NCBI RefSeq assembly: GCF_001570725.1 | Contig: NZ_BCNV01000001.1 | Coordinates: 3,782,001-3,846,000 of the forward strand | Length of the DNA: 64,000 bases | Origin: Paenibacillus amylolyticus | GTDB lineage: Bacteria > Bacillota > Bacilli > Paenibacillales > Paenibacillaceae | Direction of reading: 5' to 3' | Shown: positions 8,240 to 16,591 of the stretch, piece after piece | How the letters are laid out: every line of letters begins with the position of its first letter | Position numbering within the stretch: position 1 is the first letter of the stretch | Position numbers and translations under genes: made by a program | The notes under the pieces: model-generated | Database searches by the model: none | What the model was told of the DNA's origin: nothing | Seen by the model: the letters and a program-made list of their open reading frames with translations, nothing else

Positions 8240-8740
8240 ATGACAAATACTTCGGGCTCAATATCAAAAAAGAAGACGATAATTCTGGTGACAGGAATGT
8301 CAGGTACAGGCAAATCAACAGTTCTAGGCGAACTTGCTCATAGGGGGCATAGAATTATCGACACCGATTATGATGGTTGGAGTGAGAATGTGGATGGTTC
8401 TGGGTGGTTATGGCACGAGAATCGAATTGATGAGCTGCTCACTGAACATAGCGAAGGTGCTTTATTCATTTCGGGTTGTGTATCAAATCAGGGGAAGTTT
8501 TACCCGAGGTTTGATGCAGTAGTGTTGTTAAGCGCCCCCCTCGAAGTAATCCTTGAACGTATAACTTCCCGTAAGACGAATGAATATGGAAAAACGGTTG
8601 AACAACGTGAAGAAATTATACAATACGTCGCTAGTGTTGAGCCTCTCTTACGTGCTGGAGCTACTGTTGAGATCGATACCAGGAAGCCGCTTGATGAAGT
8701 TGTAACCGAGCTTGAGCTCATTGCCAACTCCATTAGCTAA
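8240..8740 (+). CDS. P-loop nucleoside/adenylate-kinase-like ATPase
   Basis: A 166-residue P-loop protein. The Walker A motif GMSGTGKST is at about residues 20-28, followed by LAHRGHRIIDTDYDGW, an acidic acceptor-type segment, then VVLLSAPLEVILERITSRKTN, which looks like the LID-region arginine helix of small-molecule kinases. It is of the size of adenylate/shikimate/gluconate kinases and of AAA_18/AAA_33 family proteins; the substrate cannot be assigned. GGGAGTGA lies six bases before the ATG. It is a single gene with hairpins after it. Confidence 0.8.
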   Translation: MTNTSGSISKKKTIILVTGMSGTGKSTVLGELAHRGHRIIDTDYDGWSENVDGSGWLWHENRIDELLTEHSEGALFISGCVSNQGKFYPRFDAVVLLSAPLEVILERITSRKTNEYGKTVEQREEIIQYVASVEPLLRAGATVEIDTRKPLDEVVTELELIANSIS

Positions 8741-8788
8741 TCACTTCTTCACACTGTATAAAACCGCCCAGTTCAATCTAAGTACCTG

Positions 8789-8848
8789 GTTAAACTAAAC
8801 TGCCCGTTAGTTTAACTGAAAGACAGCCGACTATTTAGCCGGCTGTCT
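8789..8848. terminator. Two adjacent hairpins downstream of the P-loop gene
   Basis: First hairpin: GTTAAACTAA (8789-8798) and TTAGTTTAAC (8807-8816), perfect ten-base arms. Second: AGACAGCCG (8821-8829) and CGGCTGTCT (8840-8848). Neither has a long T-run. They lie between convergent genes and probably serve as a two-sided terminator. Confidence 0.5.
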
Positions 8849-8909
8849 ACTTGAGTATCATTCTGAGTTCTGTGCCTGATTTATCTTATAGCTTTTGATC
8901 CACTCCGTT

Positions 8910-9617
8910 TTACGGCAAAATGGCAAACGATCGGACTGGAAAGCCAGATGCTTTCTCCGCCTTCGGTACAATGTTGAAGATTACCGCGCCTTTAGCTGGC
9001 ACCTGATCCAGGTTTGTTAACAACTCAACCTGATATGTATCCTGAGCAAGTACATAATATTCTGCGAGAAGTGCCCCATTCTTCTGATAATCCACGGCTG
9101 AATCCGTGTCAAAGGTTTCATGCCCAATAGCTTGTACTTTTCTCTCCTCAAATAAAAACATCAGCGCACTAACGGACCATCCAGGTGCATGACTGTTGCC
9201 CTCATCATCCTTATTATCAAATGCTTCATGGTTAGGCCAGCGTTTGCTCCAATCTGTACGTAAGGCTACGAAGCTCCCAGCTTCAATGACGCCATGCTCT
9301 CTTTCGAATTCAATAATATGCTCCACATCCAGTGTGAAATCCGGATTATTCTGCACCTCAGCGGACTGGTCAATGACCACAAGCGGTAGCACAAGCTCCT
9401 TTAAACCTAGTTCATCCAGATACCGGGTATCCCGAACAAAATGGATCGGCGCATCAAGATGTGTCCCGTATTGACCCGGGAACTTGAAGCTCTGGGCAAA
9501 GAAACCTTGATCGTGATCAAACAGGGTATCGAATTGTGCAGCATCAAATGCTGAAAAATGTGGAGATTCCGGTCCAAATGTATGGGTCAGATCCACCCAC
9601 TTCTTTTCTTTTAACAA
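8910..9617 (-). CDS. Cyclase-family metal-dependent hydrolase (kynurenine formamidase-like), irregular 5' end
   Basis: Member of the cyclase/KynB-type hydrolases, which use a metal bound by a His-x-x-x-Asp motif; here YGTHLDAPIHF at about residues 50-60, and GHETFDTDSA later. Substrate unassigned: the family includes arylformamidase and isatin hydrolase. The conserved region begins WVDLTHTFGPESPHFSAF. The only in-frame start is TTG at 9617, with no good ribosome site. Upstream, an ATG at 9643 has a fine site (AGGTGATTAGG) but is in another frame and runs to TAA after ten codons. A tandem ATTCA ATTCA repeat sits between them; with one copy removed, the ATG would read MSNELIQLLKEKKW into this gene. 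The N-terminus may be frameshifted. Confidence 0.8.
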   Translation of the reverse strand: MLKEKKWVDLTHTFGPESPHFSAFDAAQFDTLFDHDQGFFAQSFKFPGQYGTHLDAPIHFVRDTRYLDELGLKELVLPLVVIDQSAEVQNNPDFTLDVEHIIEFEREHGVIEAGSFVALRTDWSKRWPNHEAFDNKDDEGNSHAPGWSVSALMFLFEERKVQAIGHETFDTDSAVDYQKNGALLAEYYVLAQDTYQVELLTNLDQVPAKGAVIFNIVPKAEKASGFPVRSFAILP

Positions 9618-9738
9618 TTGAATTGAATGAGTTCGTTGGACATCCTAATCACCTCATGCACAGAATGGAATAAATTTCTCCTATTATATCTTATTCCACC
9701 ACAATTGGGGAGCAGTCCCTATCTGTTAAAAATCAAAT

Positions 9739-9782
9739 TTATAAACTTTACTGACCGTAGTTGTCAGTGAAGTTTTTTTATA
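9739..9782. promoter_or_regulatory. Long inverted repeat between divergent genes, terminator or operator
   Basis: AACTTTACTGAC and GTCAGTGAAGTT arms around CGTAGTT, followed by TTTTTTTATAA. The symmetry extends outward to TTATAAA on both sides. It looks like an intrinsic terminator on the + strand but no + strand gene lies before it; a leader attenuator or operator for the PfpI gene at 9828 is an alternative. Confidence 0.45.
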
Positions 9783-9827
9783 ATACGAGAGTAATCCAAT
9801 CAATCATGAATAACAAAAGGAGAGTGT

Positions 9828-10466
9828 ATGATGCAAACGAGGAACGTATATTTATATGTATTCGATACGATGTCAGACTGGGAGGTAGGTTATTTAACTG
9901 CTGAATTGAACTCGGGAAGGTATTTCAGGAAAGAGGTCGAGCCTTTACAGATCATAACCGTAGGCGTAGATAAACATCCGGTAACTACCATGGGCGGATT
10001 GAACATCCTTCCTCATATTTCTATTGATGAATGTACATTGAAAAGTAACGATGTCATCATTCTTCCAGGAGGGAATACCTGGATGGACACCATCCATGAT
10101 CCTCTATTAAAAAAAGTTGCTGTCTCTATAGAAGAAGGTACGGTTATTGCGGCGATTTGCGGTGCCACTGTTGGACTTGCAAAAATAGGCTTACTGGACT
10201 TCAGACAGCATACAAGCAATGATTTAGAATACCTGAAGATGATATGCCCAGATTATACTGGAGAAACATATTATAAAACGGAGCCAGCAGTAACCGATGG
10301 AAATGTAGTTACTGCATCAGGCATAGCTCCGTTAGAATTTACGATGCATGTATTGAAGAGGCTGAATGTCTTTGCACCAGAAACATTACAGGCCTGGTAC
10401 CATCTGTATCAGACCCTTGAGCCAAAATACTTCTACGAGCTAATGAATTCTATTGCACCTGAATAA
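9828..10466 (+). CDS. DJ-1/PfpI family protein (type 1 glutamine amidotransferase-like)
   Basis: A 212-residue class I amidotransferase-like protein. The nucleophile elbow AAICGATVGLA (Cys at about residue 109) and the upstream DVIILPGG segment match the DJ-1/PfpI superfamily and resemble B. subtilis YdeA-type proteins. Possible roles are protease, glyoxalase/deglycase or stress protein; sequence alone does not decide. AAAGGAGAG lies about six bases before paired ATGs at 9828/9831. The 3' end overlaps the convergent oxidoreductase gene by 17 bases, so the two cannot share a terminator. Confidence 0.86.
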   Translation: MMQTRNVYLYVFDTMSDWEVGYLTAELNSGRYFRKEVEPLQIITVGVDKHPVTTMGGLNILPHISIDECTLKSNDVIILPGGNTWMDTIHDPLLKKVAVSIEEGTVIAAICGATVGLAKIGLLDFRQHTSNDLEYLKMICPDYTGETYYKTEPAVTDGNVVTASGIAPLEFTMHVLKRLNVFAPETLQAWYHLYQTLEPKYFYELMNSIAPE

Positions 10467-11376
10467 CGAGTTTCCCGCGGGTATGATGGGTTTCACTCTT
10501 CTCATGTGCTTCCCTTACTCCCTGTTGAGTTAGCGGGTATGTTCCATCAATAATCGATTTGAGCTTGCCTTCCGCAGCCAGTTCAGCCAGCTGATCCAGT
10601 TGATCCCCTTTGGGCTCCATCATGAAGACGTTGGCCGTTACTCCGGCCTCCTTGGCAAGCTTCTCATCCGGTTGTTCCACCAGGGATACCAGATGGCCAC
10701 CAGACTTCAGCACCTTGAAGCTGTCGCGCTGAATATCGCCGCCCATCGTATCGAGTACAACATCATAACCGGAGAGAATCTCCGAGAAATCTTCTTTTTT
10801 ATAATTGATAAAATGATCCACGCCCAACGAGCGAAGCAATGCTTCATTCGATTCACTCGCCGTGGACGCCACTTCAGCACCGAGGGACTTGGCAATCTGA
10901 ATGGCATATGTTCCCACTCCACCTGCGCCAGCATGAATGAGTACCTTCTGTCCTTTGGCTAACCGTCCATGATCTACAAGGGCCTGCCAGGCCGTCATCG
11001 CCGCCAGCGGGATCGCTGCCGCTTCCTCGAAACTCAGTTTCTCCGGTATACGGGCAATAATGTCCGCATCGACAGCAACATATTCTGCATAGGTTCCGAA
11101 TTGACGAGGACGCGCAAACACCCGATCACCTTCTCTGAAACGCGTGACATTCGAGCCAGCTTCAGCCACCGTCCCCGCAACATCACCGCCCAGAATCAAC
11201 GGAAAGTTCTCCGCTGCTTCTTTCATATCGCCTTGTCTGATTTTGAAGTCCACCGGATTCACTGACGTGGCATGCGTTCGAATTAGCACCTGATTCACTC
11301 CACATGCTGGCTTGGCTACTTCCTGTTCTTTCAATTGTTCAGCTCCACCAAATTCCTCAATCACAATTGCTTTCAT
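10450..11376 (-). CDS. NADP-dependent quinone oxidoreductase-like protein (MDR superfamily)
   Basis: A 308-residue medium-chain reductase of the zinc-independent quinone oxidoreductase type. The catalytic domain contains NPVDFKIRQG and GGDVAGTV; the Rossmann domain has HAGAGGVGTYAIQIAKSLGA (about residues 150-170), the nucleotide-binding GxGxxG form of this class. It presumably reduces quinones or alpha,beta-unsaturated carbonyls with NADPH. The start at 11376 (MKAIVIEEFGG) is typical of the family; the longer in-frame extension to 11457 has no family resemblance. GGGA lies about seven bases upstream of the chosen ATG. Confidence 0.88.
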   Translation of the reverse strand: MKAIVIEEFGGAEQLKEQEVAKPACGVNQVLIRTHATSVNPVDFKIRQGDMKEAAENFPLILGGDVAGTVAEAGSNVTRFREGDRVFARPRQFGTYAEYVAVDADIIARIPEKLSFEEAAAIPLAAMTAWQALVDHGRLAKGQKVLIHAGAGGVGTYAIQIAKSLGAEVASTASESNEALLRSLGVDHFINYKKEDFSEILSGYDVVLDTMGGDIQRDSFKVLKSGGHLVSLVEQPDEKLAKEAGVTANVFMMEPKGDQLDQLAELAAEGKLKSIIDGTYPLTQQGVREAHEKSETHHTRGKLVIQVQ

Positions 11377-11503
11377 TAGAGATCCCAGCCTTTCCATTGG
11401 ATTATCGTTATGCTCTCCCTTCATTACCCTTTCCCGGCGATCACTTGACCTATCCATTCAAGAAATCACTACAGGTTGAGAACGCAATTTAGACCAGGAA
11501 CCG

Positions 11504-11512
11504 TGATATAAT
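11504..11512 (+). promoter_or_regulatory. Extended -10 promoter of the PhzF gene
   Basis: TGATATAAT (TG, one base, TATAAT) about 58 bases before the PhzF start codon. No matching -35 at 17 bases, as is common with extended -10 promoters. Confidence 0.5.
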
Positions 11513-11569
11513 GTCGATTATCGATTAGGTTTAACCTTTACCCAATAACTGGACAAGCGAGGTAACACG

Positions 11570-12448
11570 ATGGAAGTAGAGGTAAGTACGTTACATTCAT
11601 TTTCGGACAAGGTTCTTGGCGGAAACCCCGCAGGCGTTGTTCTACAAGAAACTCATTTATCTGAATCCCAGATGCAGGAGATTGCCAGACAAGTCGGTTT
11701 TTCAGAGACAGCATTTGTTATGCCATCGGATCAGGCTGATTTCAAAGTGCGTTACTTCACACCAAGTGATGAAGTGGATCTATGTGGACATGCAACAATT
11801 GCTTTATTTTATCTAATGAAGACACAGCAGCTCGTTGATGTTGGTACATACACGTTGGAGACACTGGCGGGAATTCTTAAAGTCGTTATCGAAGTCAATG
11901 GAGAAGTCTATCTGTCTCAGACGTTGCCGGAGTTTGGGAAGATCGTGGATCGACAGCAGATTGCCGATTCGTTACGTATTTCTATGGAGGATTTGCATTC
12001 CGAACTACCTGTACAGATCGTATCTACCGGTCTACCCGATATCTTGATAGCCGTTAGAGATGTTGATGTTCTGACCAAAATCGACCCTGACTTCCAGCGT
12101 ATCACTGAAATATGCAAGGCTCATCATGCCGTAGGTTATCATGTGTTCACACTCGAATCAGATGCTACAGACGTTCTGGCAGAATGCCGCAATTTTGCAC
12201 CGCTTTATGATATACCGGAAGAGAGTGCAACGGGCACATCCAATGGTGCAATGCTCTGTTATTTATATCAATACAACCAACTCGCAGATCCTCATCAACA
12301 TACGTATACGATCAGACAAGGGTATACCATGAACCGTCCCTCCGAGATCCGAGCCAGATTAACGCTGGGCAGCTCTAATGACATCACACAGATTCAGGTC
12401 GGGGGTAGCGCCGTTCATATCGAAAACATTCAAATACACCTCCCTTAG
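11570..12448 (+). CDS. PhzF family isomerase
   Basis: A 292-residue protein of the PhzF/DapF-like fold. Motifs seen: FSDKVLGGNPAGVVL near the N-terminus, QEIARQVGFSETAFV with the conserved catalytic-type Glu, VRYFTPSDEVDLCGHATIAL, and in the second half ESATGTSNGAM. These are the standard PhzF signatures. Characterised members isomerise an intermediate of phenazine synthesis, but no other phenazine gene is nearby, so a different small-molecule isomerase is likely. GCGAGG precedes the ATG by seven bases. The stop codon lies within the terminator loop. Confidence 0.9.
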   Translation: MEVEVSTLHSFSDKVLGGNPAGVVLQETHLSESQMQEIARQVGFSETAFVMPSDQADFKVRYFTPSDEVDLCGHATIALFYLMKTQQLVDVGTYTLETLAGILKVVIEVNGEVYLSQTLPEFGKIVDRQQIADSLRISMEDLHSELPVQIVSTGLPDILIAVRDVDVLTKIDPDFQRITEICKAHHAVGYHVFTLESDATDVLAECRNFAPLYDIPEESATGTSNGAMLCYLYQYNQLADPHQHTYTIRQGYTMNRPSEIRARLTLGSSNDITQIQVGGSAVHIENIQIHLP

Positions 12449-12462
12449 TGGGAGGTGTTTTA
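12436..12462. terminator. Bidirectional intrinsic terminator overlapping the PhzF stop
   Basis: ACACCTCCC and GGGAGGTGT arms with the loop TTAGT that contains the TAG stop, followed by TTTTAC. The reverse strand has ATTT after the stem. Confidence 0.75.
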
Positions 12463-12543
12463 CGTACTTAGGATACGGAGGGTACGTAAAGTACGCAGGC
12501 TATGATAACGATCTATACGAAGGAATTTCAAGGCTGTTGGTCT

Positions 12544-13491
12544 TCATTGAATCTGCTGTAAAAATCGTAGCACCGCCGCCTCCAGCTGCTTAAGTCCTGG
12601 TTGCTCTATAGGGAAATGGCCTGCACCCTCCAAGATCACACATTCCTTTTCCACCACCAGTCGATCAAAAAAAGATTGGCTGAACCGGATCGGTGTCATG
12701 GGGTCCAGTTCAGGGTGAACCAACAGGACCGGACACCGGCCGAACTGTTCCGGGCTTACCTCAGGCTCCTTATTAAGGAATGTTCTTAACAGTTCCAACG
12801 GAATTCGTGTGGCTGCCGCTTGTGGATCATTCATAATAAGCCGGGTTAAGTCCTGGTTATTCGTAATCAGTTGCATGCGGGATACCTGCTTGACCGAAAT
12901 ATGTACATGATCCAGCAGACCAGGAAACAGATCCATCATCCGTTTTCCCACACGGCTCACCATACGATTCGGTGCTAGCTGATCGCGCATTTTCGGATTA
13001 CTGGTGTCTACAAATGTAGTTGCGATCAAACCCCTAACGTGCTTGCTGCGAGCACTGGTGTGATAGGCAAGCATCCCTCCGATGCTACTTCCCAATACGA
13101 CGATTGGCTTGCCGTCTCTCTTATATTCCCGATCAATGAGTGAAACAAGTAGGTCAATCCATAGTTCATAGTTAATACGTGTGCCAGGCTGTGCGTAACT
13201 TAGCCCATAAGGTGGAAGATCTGGCGATACCACCTCGTATCCATTTCGCTGTAACATGCGGGCATACGGAGCGAGCAACCTGCCATTGCCTCCCGCACCA
13301 TGAATGAACAGAATTTTGATTGAAGACTCCGGTGCAGGTAATCGATCAATATGTAGATGAACCCCATTCGATTCCCACCATTCTTCTTCAGGCGCTGTAA
13401 TATCGTCCAGCCTGACTTCTTCCGGGAAAAAGACCTGATACTGCTTCCAATAGGGATGTGTTGTCTGATAGGAGGGCAAACTTTTTGTCAT
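12544..13491 (-). CDS. Alpha/beta hydrolase
   Basis: A 315-residue alpha/beta-hydrolase. The oxyanion region is ILFIHGAGGNGRL, the nucleophile elbow VLGSSIGGMLAYH (Ser about residue 142), and the catalytic His is in ILEGAGHFPIEQPG near the C-terminus, with an acid in HPELDPMTP. No signal peptide, so cytoplasmic. Substrate unknown; lysophospholipase or esterase activity is typical. GAGGAG lies ten bases before the ATG at 13491; the ATG at 13500 overlaps that site and is less likely. It is preceded by a terminator and is probably its own transcript. Confidence 0.84.
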   Translation of the reverse strand: MTKSLPSYQTTHPYWKQYQVFFPEEVRLDDITAPEEEWWESNGVHLHIDRLPAPESSIKILFIHGAGGNGRLLAPYARMLQRNGYEVVSPDLPPYGLSYAQPGTRINYELWIDLLVSLIDREYKRDGKPIVVLGSSIGGMLAYHTSARSKHVRGLIATTFVDTSNPKMRDQLAPNRMVSRVGKRMMDLFPGLLDHVHISVKQVSRMQLITNNQDLTRLIMNDPQAAATRIPLELLRTFLNKEPEVSPEQFGRCPVLLVHPELDPMTPIRFSQSFFDRLVVEKECVILEGAGHFPIEQPGLKQLEAAVLRFLQQIQ

Positions 13492-13516
13492 GCGGTACAT
13501 TCTCCTCTTTTCGTAT

Positions 13517-13547
13517 ACAAAAAAAAGCCGTACAATGTACGACTTTT
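13517..13547 (-). terminator. Intrinsic terminator of the expansin gene
   Basis: On the - strand GTCGTACATTGTACGGC is followed by TTTTTTTTG, 50-80 bases after the expansin stop. Confidence 0.7.
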
Positions 13548-13600
13548 CGTTATAAACCGTCTATGATCATACTTCTTTGTATAACACCTTCATATATCTG

Positions 13601-14317
13601 TCAATCGGGAAATTGTACATTGCCCGGTACGATATATGCACCACCCGATCCATCATTAGGCAGAGCCGGGATCGTATCATTCAACACCTGACCGCGAATA
13701 TCGGTAATACGAATGTTCAGTTTTTCTTTGCCCAGTCCGGTTCCTAGGAAATGATTATAGTCTTGCTTTTCAAGATTGAGCCACGTACCATCCTTCTGTT
13801 TCACTTCGAACTTCAGCACCGGATATTTGTGATTACGAACCTGAATAGCTGCCCACCACTGACTGCTGCCTTCCTTGATCCGATAGGAGACATTACCTTG
13901 GATTGGCGCTTTGACCACTTTCCAGCTGATATTGATTTTGCCTGCCTTGGGGTCACCGATCAGGTTAAAGGCATTCGGCGAAAGATCCAGCGCTCCACTG
14001 GCGCCCTCTGGATAGAGGTCTGTTACATAGACGGTTGTTTTGCCTTTAGGGCCCTGGACTTCGAGATAGGCTCCCGCCAAAGCGGCTTTGACACCGTTAT
14101 AATTGAGCTGGAATGGATTAAGTGCAGTAATCTTCATGTCTGCCGGGATGGGATCAAGCAACACCGCACCTCCCGAGTAGCCTGAGCCCGTATACGTCGC
14201 GTAACCCTGATATGTATCATTCCATGCAGCAGATGCAGGTAGAGCAAATAATACGAGACTGAGCAACAACCCTGTACCGGCCCATTTTAACCGTTGAAAT
14301 CTACTTTTCTTGTTCAT
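13601..14317 (-). CDS. exlX: Secreted bacterial expansin (EXLX1/YoaJ family)
   Basis: A 238-residue secreted protein that loosens plant cell walls without hydrolysis. After a signal peptide (ALPASAA cleavage region) comes the double-psi beta-barrel domain D1: GYATYTGSGYSGGAVLLDP, ITALNP and the conserved TDLYPEG with the key Asp. Domain D2 (CBM63) has the surface aromatics WW in SSQWWAAIQV and the Tyr in DYNHF, which bind cellulose in B. subtilis EXLX1. Similarity to that protein runs along the whole length, so the call is firm. The ATG at 14317 has AGGAGG eight bases upstream. Palindromic element copy A lies just upstream, and an independent terminator lies downstream. It fits the plant-polysaccharide lifestyle of the 26-39 kb locus. 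Confidence 0.95.
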   Translation of the reverse strand: MNKKSRFQRLKWAGTGLLLSLVLFALPASAAWNDTYQGYATYTGSGYSGGAVLLDPIPADMKITALNPFQLNYNGVKAALAGAYLEVQGPKGKTTVYVTDLYPEGASGALDLSPNAFNLIGDPKAGKINISWKVVKAPIQGNVSYRIKEGSSQWWAAIQVRNHKYPVLKFEVKQKDGTWLNLEKQDYNHFLGTGLGKEKLNIRITDIRGQVLNDTIPALPNDGSGGAYIVPGNVQFPD

Positions 14318-14363
14318 CAACTATTCCTCCTCGTCATTCTACCTTCTGTTACACTGAAACATA

Positions 14364-14582
14364 AGTTGAACAAAAGAATATTTACACTTGCCACTCCGAT
14401 GACAGAATAACCTTCCGATCACTGTTATCCCCAGATTTTTTGATCAATTTTGCAAAGGTGAAAATCTGTTGATAAAGGCGAAGTACATGCTTACGAAGTA
14501 GCTTTCTTCCAGAAAGCTTTTAGCTCCGCTTCTTCAGGTCTCTTCTGTCCTCTACGTTCTCGTGTAAAATCTCTGTTCAACT
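14364..14582. repeat. Dispersed palindromic element, copy A
   Basis: About 219 bp. Outer inverted repeats AGTTGAACA/TGTTCAACT and TTTACAC/GTGTAAA, then GATGACAGAA near the left and TTCTGTC near the right. Internal hairpins: CAGATTTT/AAAATCTG, and AGCTTTCT/AGAAAGCT. Same family as 27944-28130, 32967-33194, 33244-33306 and 60535-60686. It ends about 35 bases from the ribosome site of the expansin gene. The rest of this intergenic stretch (14583-14766) is AT-rich with no gene I can support. Confidence 0.8.
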
Positions 14583-14766
14583 ACTAGATTTAAATATAAC
14601 ATTATTTTACATAATAACTTCTTATTTTCAATCCCTCTCTACTAAATTACATCTATAGTCCTGCCCGTGGACTTAAACATTCACGACCACGCACAAGATA
14701 TGGATACATACCATAATTTGGTGAAATAGGTATAATAACAAGGCTGTATTGGATGGGTTCCCAGTA

Positions 14767-14823
14767 ATAAAAAAAACGCCACACCCTGGAGTGATTTCTC
14801 TCTCCAAAAGGTGTGACGTCCTA
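14767..14823 (-). terminator. Intrinsic terminator of the khtU operon
   Basis: On the - strand GTCACACC and GGTGTGGC form the outer stem, TGGAG and CTCCA the inner stem, followed by GTTTTTTTTATT. Confidence 0.8.
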
Positions 14824-14875
14824 TTAAACACTACGGTCAGAATTCCCGATCTGTCTAAGGACAGCCAGCGTTCGA

Positions 14876-16081
14876 CTAACCCGTTTCCCTTCGTTTCATC
14901 CGCTTCCTTAGACGCTCATACTGAGCATAGATCCGCGGAGATTCTTTCGTCAGGATCGGCCCCAGCACAGCCAGAATTAACACATATAATACGGCAAACG
15001 ATTGGATGGACGCCATCAGTCCTCCGGCCTTGCCGATGTTCGCCATGATAATGGAGAATTCGCCTCGGGAGACCAAGGTAAAGCCCACGTTCAACGAGGC
15101 CTTTGGACTCATTCCAGCCAATCTGCCAGCGATCATGCCTGCACCATAGTTACTCGCGATCGTCAGAATAACGGCAATAATCGTCATGCCCACAGCTCCG
15201 CCAAGTGATGACGGCTCAATGGTCAGGCCAAAGCTGAAGAAGAAAATCGCACCAAAAAAATCTTTGAAAGGCATGATCTGATGCTCAATCCGGCTGACAT
15301 GTCTTGATTCGCCCAGCACCAGTCCCATCATCAAAGCCCCGATTGCTTCGGCTACATGAAGTGTTTCCGAGAAACCTGCCACCAGGAAGAGCAGTGTCAT
15401 AACAGTTAACAGAAACAACTCCGAAGACTTAATGTTCAATGCCTTATCAATATATTTGATGCACTTTCTGCCGATGATCAGGAACAGCACAATGAACAGC
15501 AACGCAGATAGGGACACCAGCAGGACACTTAAGAATGAAGTTGCCCCGCTGAGCACAAGTCCGGTCAGAATCGAGATATGAATCGCGATGAACAAATCAT
15601 CAAACATGATCATGCCCATGATGATCTCTGTCTCCGGGTTCGCCGTGCGTTTCAGATCAACGAGCACTTTAGCCACGATGGCTGTAGAAGAACTGGTCAT
15701 GATGCCACAGACAACGAGTGTCTCCTGGAGAGGCAGATTCATGAACCAGCCCAGTAGCAGTCCTGAGACAAAATTAAGGCCTACATAGAACATACCCCCG
15801 GTCAGAATGGCTTTGCCAGACTTTAATAAACGGGAGACCGAGAATTCCAGACCCAGATAAAATAACAAAAACAAAATGCCAAGCCTGCCCATAAATTCAA
15901 TAAAGGTCGAACTTTCGATAAAACGTAAATCCACAATACCGATCTGTGGTGCATGTGGTCCTACAGCCATACCAATCAGGATATAGAAAGGAATGACCGA
16001 AAAACGTAATCGTGAAGATATCAGCCCCGTAAGTGTAATCAGCGCAACGGCAATTCCCACTTCGAATATGAGCATATCCAT
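14876..16081 (-). CDS. khtU: K+/H+ antiporter KhtU (CPA2 family)
   Basis: A 401-residue membrane antiporter with about 12 helices. Seen: GRLGILFLLFYLGLEFSVSR, the broken-helix-like FDDLFIAIHI after IIMGMIM, and LVSRGEFSIIMANIG, all typical of CPA2 (KefB/YhaU) exchangers. In B. subtilis the KhtTU pair exports K+ and is controlled by c-di-AMP binding to KhtT; by homology this should be the same. Start ATG at 16081 lies three bases after the khtT stop, with only a weak ribosome site, so translation is probably coupled. Confidence 0.9.
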   Translation of the reverse strand: MDMLIFEVGIAVALITLTGLISSRLRFSVIPFYILIGMAVGPHAPQIGIVDLRFIESSTFIEFMGRLGILFLLFYLGLEFSVSRLLKSGKAILTGGMFYVGLNFVSGLLLGWFMNLPLQETLVVCGIMTSSSTAIVAKVLVDLKRTANPETEIIMGMIMFDDLFIAIHISILTGLVLSGATSFLSVLLVSLSALLFIVLFLIIGRKCIKYIDKALNIKSSELFLLTVMTLLFLVAGFSETLHVAEAIGALMMGLVLGESRHVSRIEHQIMPFKDFFGAIFFFSFGLTIEPSSLGGAVGMTIIAVILTIASNYGAGMIAGRLAGMSPKASLNVGFTLVSRGEFSIIMANIGKAGGLMASIQSFAVLYVLILAVLGPILTKESPRIYAQYERLRKRMKRRETG

Positions 16082-16084
16082 AGG

Positions 16085-16591
16085 CTAAGTCCGTCCATCA
16101 GTCAACAATTGTTTGAGCTGTTTGATCTGATCCCGTTCACCGGCAACCACAATTGTAGCTCCAGAGGTAAAAACGTAATCCGGACCGGGATTAAATTGCT
16201 TTTCCCTGTCCTTGGTTACAACAGCCAGAATAACGGCCCCTGTAGACTGCCGAATATCCAGTTCACCAATTGTCATGCCTATGCTTGCCGCGTGAGGCTC
16301 GATTCGAAGCCATTCAATCAACAACCCTTCAAGCATCACTTCACGTTCATTCTGAAATTGAGGTTTGTAGGTCATACCACCGACGATAGCGGCTACCGCA
16401 CGGGCTTCATCATCGTCCAAGGTCACAAGAGATACCATATCACCCAGTTCCTCAGGCGTATCCCCTGATTCCATATGGAACAGGTCACGTCGCTCGTCGT
16501 TATGAATCACAATAACCAAGTGCTCACCACTACGGGTATGCAGCCAGTATTTACGTCCAATCCCTGGTAAGTCCGTCTCTTTAAAGTGCAT
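16085..16591 (-). CDS. khtT: KhtT, regulatory subunit of the K+/H+ antiporter
   Basis: A 168-residue cytoplasmic protein with an N-terminal domain (HFKETDLPGIGRKYW) and a C-terminal RCK_C/TrkA-C domain (IGMTIGELDIRQSTGAVILA, then NPGPDYVFTSGATIVVAGE). The order and motifs follow B. subtilis KhtT (YhaT), in which the C-terminal domain binds c-di-AMP and gates KhtU. The ATG at 16591 has AGGGGGTG six bases upstream; it overlaps the preceding gene by 11 bases. Confidence 0.92.
   Translation of the reverse strand: MHFKETDLPGIGRKYWLHTRSGEHLVIVIHNDERRDLFHMESGDTPEELGDMVSLVTLDDDEARAVAAIVGGMTYKPQFQNEREVMLEGLLIEWLRIEPHAASIGMTIGELDIRQSTGAVILAVVTKDREKQFNPGPDYVFTSGATIVVAGERDQIKQLKQLLTDGRT

Noticed and set aside
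9739..9782. Inverted repeat before the PfpI gene considered as a riboswitch.
   Set aside because: It is a single simple stem with a T-run, and lacks any conserved aptamer core. Kept as a terminator or operator only.
14321..14380. Palindromic element considered as a CRISPR-like or tRNA-derived repeat.
   Set aside because: Copies are dispersed over 46 kb, not in an array with spacers, and no cloverleaf or CCA-type end is present.
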